In this document: positions 4,585-8,639 of the stretch, in pieces
Layout of the letters: each line of letters starts with the position of its first letter
Position numbering within the stretch: the stretch's first letter is position 1
DNA from: Bacteroidales bacterium
GTDB lineage: Bacteria > Bacteroidota > Bacteroidia > Bacteroidales > VadinHA17
Direction of reading: 5' to 3'
Length of the DNA stretch: 8,639 bases
Assembly (NCBI GenBank): GCA_031285575.1
Contig: JAITVX010000235.1
Coordinates: 1-8,639, forward strand
Translations under genes and position numbers: made by a program
Notes under the pieces: generated by a model
Told to the model about the DNA's origin: nothing
The model's input: only the letters and a program-made list of their open reading frames with translations
Database searches by the model: none

Positions 4585-7008
4585 GTGGCGACCGGAAAAT
4601 ATTTACCGAAAGTATGGCGCGATATTACTCCAATCGGTAAGGCCGTCACGAGGCGCAGACACATTGCAGCGGCGACAGTGTCTGCGCTATTTTTAATATA
4701 TGCCCTCTCGCTGCCCCGCACGCTGTTCAACAAGCCGTTGTCAACCGTAATCGACGACCGTAGCGGGCACCTCCTCGGCGCACGCATAGCCGCCGACGGC
4801 CAGTGGCGCTTCCCTCAGGCCGACTCCGTACCCCGCAAATATGCACAGGCGCTCATAGTGTTTGAAGACAAACGTTTCCGCCACCACCCCGGCTTCGACC
4901 CCCTCGCAATGGCACGCGCACTGAAGCAGAACATACAGTCGCGCAGCATACAGAGCGGTGGAAGCACCATCACCATGCAGGTAATACGCATGATGAAAAA
5001 CAACCCGCCGCGTAACCTCTGGCAAAAGGCGAAGGAAGCCATCCTTGCCACCCGCCTCGAACTACGCTGCACCAAAGACGAAATACTTAACCTCTACGCC
5101 TCCAACGCACCCTTCGGCGGAAACGTAGCAGGCATAGGCGCCGCCTCGTGGCGATACTTCGGGCGCGAACCACACGACCTCAGCTGGGCAGAAGCCGCCA
5201 CACTCGCCATACTCCCCAACGCACCGTCGCTCATACACCCGGGGCGCAACCGCAACCGCCTGCTCGCCAAGCGCAACCGCCTGCTCGACCGCCTGCTCGA
5301 AAAAGGAATAATATCGGCCGAAACATGCTCGCTTGCCAAAGACGAACCCCTTCCACACAACCCGCTGCCGTTGCCAAACCACGCCCCTCACCTCCTCGAC
5401 CGCATTGCCGTGGCACACCCCGGGCAGCGCATACGCACAACAATCGACCGCGCCATGCAACTCGATGCCATCCGCACCGTGCAGCAGCATGCCGCGCTAT
5501 ACCGCGGAAACTACATATACAACATGGCCGCCATAGTAGCCGAAGCCTCAACAGGCGACGTGGTTGCCTACGTAGGCAACGTATTCGATGCCGACAACAC
5601 CGCCAACGGCAACCGCGTCGATATCATCACCGCGCCACGCAGCACCGGCAGCATCCTCAAGCCATTCCTCTACGCCGCCATGCTCGGCCAGGGCGAACTC
5701 CTGCCCAACATGCTCGTGCCCGACGTACCGCTCCAAATACAGAACTTCGCGCCACGCAACTACTCCAACACCTACGACGGCGCCGTACCCGCCCACCGAG
5801 CCCTCGAGCGGTCGCTCAACGTACCCGCAGTGCGCATGCTCCAGTCGTATGGCAACGAGAAATTCCATACCCTGCTGCGCACCCTCGGCATGACAACGCT
5901 AAACCGCGAACCCGACCACTACGGCCTCACGCTCATTCTCGGCGGCGCCGAAGGCACTCTGTGGGACATTACCGGCATCTACGCCGGCCTCGCACGCCGC
6001 CTGCAGCACTACACCCTGCTCAACGGCATGTACAGCCCTGCCGACATACGCCCGCTCAACTTTTACCTGTCGGAATCTGAACTGCACAGCAGCACCAGGG
6101 ATATCAAAACCGAAACAACAGCCCCGCTCGAAGCCGCCGCAATATGGGAAACATTCCGGTCGTTGTCCGAACTCAACCGTCCCGAAGAAGAAGCCGCCTG
6201 GAAGTCGTTTTCGTCGTCGCACCGCGTAGCGTGGAAAACCGGTACCAGCTTTGGCAACCGCGATGCATGGGCCTGCGGAGTAACACCACGCTACGTAGCA
6301 GGCGTATGGGTTGGCAACGCCTCGGGCGAAGGCCGCCCCATGCTAACCGGCGCAGGCTATGCCGCCCCCGTGCTGTTCAGCCTGTTCGACAGGCTTCCGC
6401 ACAGCCCCTGGTTCGAGCCGCCCTACGACGACATGACGCAGATAGCCGTGTGCCGCAAAAGCGGCTATCGCGCCTCCGCCGTATGCAACGAGGTTGACAC
6501 CGTATGGGCTGCCAAAAGAGCAACCGACGCACCGCAGTGTCCATTCCACACTGTTATACACCTTAGCCGCGACATGAAATACCGCGTCAACAGCGAATGT
6601 GCCAGCGTAAGCGATATGGTCAGTGTGCCATGGTTTGTGCTTCCGCCGGCTCAGGAGTGGTATTACAGGTCGAGGAACACCGGTTACAGGCCGCTTCCGC
6701 CCATACATCCCGGCTGCATTGGCTACGAGAGCCAGCGTCAGATGGAGCTCGTTTACCCGCAGCAGAACATAGCCATTGTACTTCCGCGCCAGCTCGACGG
6801 CTCGCCCGGGCAGGCAGTATTCCGAGCCGCTCACCGCCGCAGCCGAGCGGTTATCTTCTGGCATATCGACAGCCGGTTCGTTGGCAGCACCGAAGCGCCG
6901 CACGCCATACCCGCCGCCCCTGCTGCAGGCACCCACCGCCTAACCCTGGTTGACGACGCCGGCAATACCATAACCGAGGTGTTTACTGTTGAGGAGGCTG
7001 AGGAGTGA
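4585..7008 (+). CDS. pbpC: penicillin-binding protein 1C (glycosyltransferase/transpeptidase)
   Basis: An 807-aa bifunctional murein synthase anchored in the inner membrane and acting in the periplasm. One TM segment lies near 26-43. The GT51 domain (about 65-240) has the catalytic EDKRF (Glu94), GGSTITMQ (125-132), KAKEAILATRLE (148-159) and LNLYASNAPFGGN (168-180). The transpeptidase domain has SxxK at Ser356-Lys359 (STGSILKPF), SLN at 410-412 and KTGT at 551-554. A Cys-rich linker (CRKSGYRASAVC, later CPFH) and a C-terminal BiPBP_C-type domain (about 710-800) mark it as PbpC rather than PBP1A. E. coli PbpC is about 770 aa, so the length is complete. The start is GTG at 4585, preceded by CAGGGAAGC; an in-frame stop lies at 4552 and no ATG precedes the GT51 motifs. 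In Bacteroidota pbpC often follows an alpha-2-macroglobulin gene, which is not upstream here. The coding strand is strongly C-rich. Confidence 0.95.
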   Translation: MATGKYLPKVWRDITPIGKAVTRRRHIAAATVSALFLIYALSLPRTLFNKPLSTVIDDRSGHLLGARIAADGQWRFPQADSVPRKYAQALIVFEDKRFRHHPGFDPLAMARALKQNIQSRSIQSGGSTITMQVIRMMKNNPPRNLWQKAKEAILATRLELRCTKDEILNLYASNAPFGGNVAGIGAASWRYFGREPHDLSWAEAATLAILPNAPSLIHPGRNRNRLLAKRNRLLDRLLEKGIISAETCSLAKDEPLPHNPLPLPNHAPHLLDRIAVAHPGQRIRTTIDRAMQLDAIRTVQQHAALYRGNYIYNMAAIVAEASTGDVVAYVGNVFDADNTANGNRVDIITAPRSTGSILKPFLYAAMLGQGELLPNMLVPDVPLQIQNFAPRNYSNTYDGAVPAHRALERSLNVPAVRMLQSYGNEKFHTLLRTLGMTTLNREPDHYGLTLILGGAEGTLWDITGIYAGLARRLQHYTLLNGMYSPADIRPLNFYLSESELHSSTRDIKTETTAPLEAAAIWETFRSLSELNRPEEEAAWKSFSSSHRVAWKTGTSFGNRDAWACGVTPRYVAGVWVGNASGEGRPMLTGAGYAAPVLFSLFDRLPHSPWFEPPYDDMTQIAVCRKSGYRASAVCNEVDTVWAAKRATDAPQCPFHTVIHLSRDMKYRVNSECASVSDMVSVPWFVLPPAQEWYYRSRNTGYRPLPPIHPGCIGYESQRQMELVYPQQNIAIVLPRQLDGSPGQAVFRAAHRRSRAVIFWHIDSRFVGSTEAPHAIPAAPAAGTHRLTLVDDAGNTITEVFTVEEAEE

Positions 7009-7101
7009 GAGGTTTTCTCATCAGTTTCCTTTTTTCCGGACTGGCTTCGCCGAGTTCATAAGCCAAGTCAGGTTTTGCCTTTGCAACCGACGAGCAGACA
7101 A

Positions 7102-7131
7102 CAAAAAGCCCGCCCCATGCGGGGCGGGCTT
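7102..7131. terminator. strong bidirectional terminator between convergent genes
   Basis: AGCCCGCCCC (7107-7116) pairs perfectly with GGGGCGGGCT (7121-7130) around a 4-nt loop. On the minus strand it is followed by TTTTTGTTG, a good terminator tail for the barrel gene ending at 7170. On the + strand the tail (TTCATCATTAT) is weaker but would serve pbpC. Confidence 0.85.
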
Positions 7132-7169
7132 CATCATTATAATAGTATAAACCCAACTTACAGGATTGC

Positions 7170-7979
7170 TTAGAACCTGAAACCGATTTTAAAACGCGGC
7201 TGCGAGAAGAATGAAAACTCTCTCAGCTTGCCTTCCATCGCTTCCATGCCCTGCTGCGGATACAGGCGTGCCGACGAGCTGTAGTAGCTTACCGGTTTTA
7301 TCTCGAAACCGATAAGGAATCCGGGCTGAACGCTGTATTCAATACCGCCAACAAGCGCCGGCGACCATCCGAATATCTGCCCCTTGCGCGGGCCCATAAG
7401 CGGTTCGTCGAGTTGCGGGTTGGCGGGCATTGCGTCTTCGGCTGTAAGGCCGGCATACTGGAACGTGAACGATGCCCCGCCATAGGGAGCTATGCGCTCG
7501 TTGCCCGTGTTGAAATAGTAGAAGCCCGACAGCGTACCCACTGCGTTGCTTTCGAGCTCGGCGTCGATCTCGTTGTAGGTGGGCAGTACGGGGGTAGCAG
7601 GAATGGTGTTCGTATTGCTTACTCCGGGTATGCCCGACTTGCCTGGCGTGCCGTATATGAAGCCGGCGCCGGCGAAGCCTACGGCTATGTTGCTTTTCAC
7701 GAAATATTTCAGCTCAACGCCAAGCATGTTGATGATGTAGTTGTCCTGAGGTACCGAAATTTTCATGCCGGCAGGGCTCATGGTTACGGTATTGCTTGAT
7801 GCATCATACACACCATATTCGTTCATGTCGATCACATAGTTCGGGTTGTAATAGAACATGGGTGCGCCCAGCAGCAGGCTTACCTGTTTCGAGCCGGCAG
7901 CCGGAGCATACCCCCCATCCTGTGCCTGTGCCGGTATGAACCATACGGCAAGTAGTATTATAAAGAGTAGTCTTTGCAT
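7170..7979 (-). CDS. outer-membrane beta-barrel protein
   Basis: A 269-aa protein with a signal peptide (MQRLLFIILLAVWFIPAQA, cleavage near AQA-Q). The mature region has repeated amphipathic, Gly- and aromatic-rich strands, such as GVELKYFVKSNIAVGFAGAG near 87-106 and RIAPYGGASFTFQYAGL near 161-177, and a C-terminal RFKIGFRF ending in Phe, the BAM insertion signal. A Pro/Thr-rich loop (near 113-135) is probably surface exposed. This resembles the small 8-10-strand barrels common in Bacteroidota; I cannot assign a specific family or cargo. The start is ATG at 7979 behind an AT-rich leader. A strong promoter lies at 8002-8033, between inverted repeats. The coiled-coil gene upstream is co-directional, 89 nt away. 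Confidence 0.82.
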   Translation of the reverse strand: MQRLLFIILLAVWFIPAQAQDGGYAPAAGSKQVSLLLGAPMFYYNPNYVIDMNEYGVYDASSNTVTMSPAGMKISVPQDNYIINMLGVELKYFVKSNIAVGFAGAGFIYGTPGKSGIPGVSNTNTIPATPVLPTYNEIDAELESNAVGTLSGFYYFNTGNERIAPYGGASFTFQYAGLTAEDAMPANPQLDEPLMGPRKGQIFGWSPALVGGIEYSVQPGFLIGFEIKPVSYYSSSARLYPQQGMEAMEGKLREFSFFSQPRFKIGFRF

Positions 7980-8001
7980 AATTTATAATTTATTAATTTT
8001 T

Positions 8002-8033
8002 CAAACTTAAGATATCTGTAAAACCTGCGCAAA
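8002..8033 (-). promoter_or_regulatory. consensus promoter of the outer-membrane barrel gene
   Basis: On the minus strand TTTG (8033-8030), a 20-nt spacer, then TAAGTTTG (8009-8002): an exact Bacteroidota consensus. The leader would be under 25 nt. The -33 element lies inside a dyad (8027-8041). Confidence 0.8.
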
Positions 8034-8051
8034 CCTTGCGCCTGCACAGGC
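8027..8051 (-). terminator. dyad / weak terminator after the coiled-coil gene
   Basis: GCGCAA (8027-8032) pairs with TTGCGC (8036-8041) across 3 nt, and an adjoining dyad GCCTG-CA-CAGGC spans 8040-8051. On the minus strand the first is followed by AGGTTTTAC, so it may be a weak terminator for the 8069 gene. Because it contains the -33 element of the barrel promoter it could instead be an operator. Confidence 0.45.
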
Positions 8052-8068
8052 ATTAATAAGATTATAAA

Positions 8069-8639
8069 TTATCCTCTGCTCTGTGCGGCTGTATAAAGCG
8101 CGTCTATTTTTGTTTGCAGTGCGGCAATCTTGGCTTCCAGGTCGGTTTCCATTGCGCTTTTGTCGGCAGCCCATTTGTTCAGTTCGGCCAGTTCGGCTTC
8201 TTTTATGGCAATTGCTGCGTTAAGCCTGGTAACTTCTTTCTGAAGAACTGCTATTTCCTGCTGCAACGTCGCTGCCCGTGCTGCGGCGGGAGCCGGAGGG
8301 CCTGCCAGTTCCGTCTGTTTTGCTGTTATTTGGATATTTACATCTGCAAGGCTTCCATAATAGCCGCCAGTTACGGTACCGTTATTGTAATTATTGCCAT
8401 AAAGGGCTGTGAGTGCAGCTTGAACTTTTGTCGGAATGCCTGCCCAGGTGGTTTCCAGAGCAGCAACCTGATTTCTGAAAGTGGTGATCTGACCAGCATA
8501 AGCGGTTGCTGCAGTCTGTTCTACATCAGTAAGCACATTGGTTGCAGTGAGGAGTGCAAGTGCTGCCTGCATCTTTGCCAGTTTTATGTCGAGCTCTGTG
8601 GTGGCAGCGGTTTCTTTAAGTGTAATCAGATTGTTTTGT
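8069..8639 (-). CDS. Ala-rich coiled-coil protein (partial, 5' end outside window)
   Basis: The frame is open to the right edge: at least 22 codons (QNNLITLKETAATTELDIKL...) precede the first ATG in view (8572), so that ATG is probably internal. There are 189 complete residues visible. They are rich in Ala, Leu, Glu, Gln and Lys. A heptad-like coiled coil runs over about 8093-8272 (LQQEIAVLQKEVTRL, IKEAELAEL, DLEAKIAALQTKIDAL). A Gly/Asn/Tyr-rich insert (YGNNYNNGTVTGGYYGS, 8351-8401) and a PPAPAAARAA hinge break the helices. It stops at TAA 8071-8069. No Cys is visible. It could be a periplasmic or surface fibrous protein or phage-tail-like coiled coil; I do not recognise a family, and the signal peptide, if any, is outside the window. 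Confidence 0.75.
   Translation of the reverse strand, partial: QNNLITLKETAATTELDIKLAKMQAALALLTATNVLTDVEQTAATAYAGQITTFRNQVAALETTWAGIPTKVQAALTALYGNNYNNGTVTGGYYGSLADVNIQITAKQTELAGPPAPAAARAATLQQEIAVLQKEVTRLNAAIAIKEAELAELNKWAADKSAMETDLEAKIAALQTKIDALYTAAQSRG

Larger units (their letters stand above)
7978..8072. repeat. inverted repeat flanking the barrel promoter
   Basis: The left arm 7978-7997 reads ATAATTTATAAT then TTATTAAT. The reverse complement of the right arm 8072-8052 reads the same 20 bases with one extra C after ATAATTTATAAT. The 54-bp spacer (7998-8051) holds the whole promoter. The left arm overlaps the barrel start codon and the right arm overlaps the stop codon of the upstream gene. 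The arms are A/T only apart from the extra C, which lowers the significance somewhat. Confidence 0.7.

Noticed and set aside
5148..6080. 310-codon Arg/Pro/His-rich open frame on the + strand
   Set aside because: It lies wholly inside pbpC in another frame; its low-complexity Arg/His/Pro/Thr content is what C-rich DNA gives when read off frame.
6343..6936. 197-codon open frame on the minus strand
   Set aside because: Antisense to the C-terminal part of pbpC, which is clearly coding.
7413..7799. 128-codon + strand open frame
   Set aside because: Antisense to the outer-membrane barrel gene, which has a signal peptide, promoter and terminator.
1..8639. CRISPR array, rRNA, insertion sequence or transposase
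   Set aside because: No regularly spaced repeats, no rRNA-like sequence, and no transposase-like ORF seen on either strand.

Overview
The window looks like chromosomal DNA of a Bacteroidota (Bacteroidales/Marinilabiliales-like) organism. Three things point there. Several gene starts are preceded by the phylum-specific promoter form TTTG-N18-20-TAnnTTTG, and start codons sit behind AT-rich leaders with no clear Shine-Dalgarno. The proteins belong to families typical of the phylum: a DUF5777-like barrel, a lipoprotein cytochrome c, outer-membrane barrels ending in Phe, and a small family ending in SAIIP. No phage, transposase, CRISPR or rRNA genes are visible. I cannot name the species.

Layout. 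Positions 1-107 hold the C-terminal end of an unidentified + strand gene. On the minus strand, a class II fructose-bisphosphate aldolase (683-1654) is followed one base later by a small ribbon-helix-helix protein (427-681), then tRNA-Gln(TTG) (283-355) and its terminator. Divergently on the + strand lie a single-haem cytochrome c lipoprotein (2055-2426) and a DUF5777-like beta-barrel (2460-3335), closed by a long hairpin. Next comes tRNA-Arg(CCG) (3640-3712) with a near-consensus promoter. A 146-aa protein (4090-4530) and penicillin-binding protein 1C (4585-7008) follow. On the minus strand after that are an outer-membrane barrel (7170-7979) and the 3' part of an Ala-rich coiled-coil gene that runs off the right edge (8069 to beyond 8639).

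How the genes fit together. The aldolase and RHH protein are probably co-transcribed. The cytochrome and barrel form a two-gene unit that places a haem lipoprotein next to an outer-membrane barrel. PbpC is a periplasmic murein synthase with no obvious promoter of its own, so it may be read from the promoter of the 146-aa gene.

Most interesting structure. (1) The strong promoter of the 7170-7979 barrel sits between two 20-nt inverted arms (7978-7997 and 8052-8072) that differ by one inserted base, a layout resembling a Bacteroidota invertible promoter. (2) The two tRNA genes share an 81-nt ungapped homologous 3' flank (66/81 identical). It continues past the terminators and forms an inverted pair bounding the 3.4-kb segment between them. 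(3) The 146-aa protein appears to have the N-terminus and the extreme C-terminus of a longer Bacteroidota family with the middle missing. (4) The cytochrome has no Met after the start codon, so it cannot use the usual Met axial ligand.
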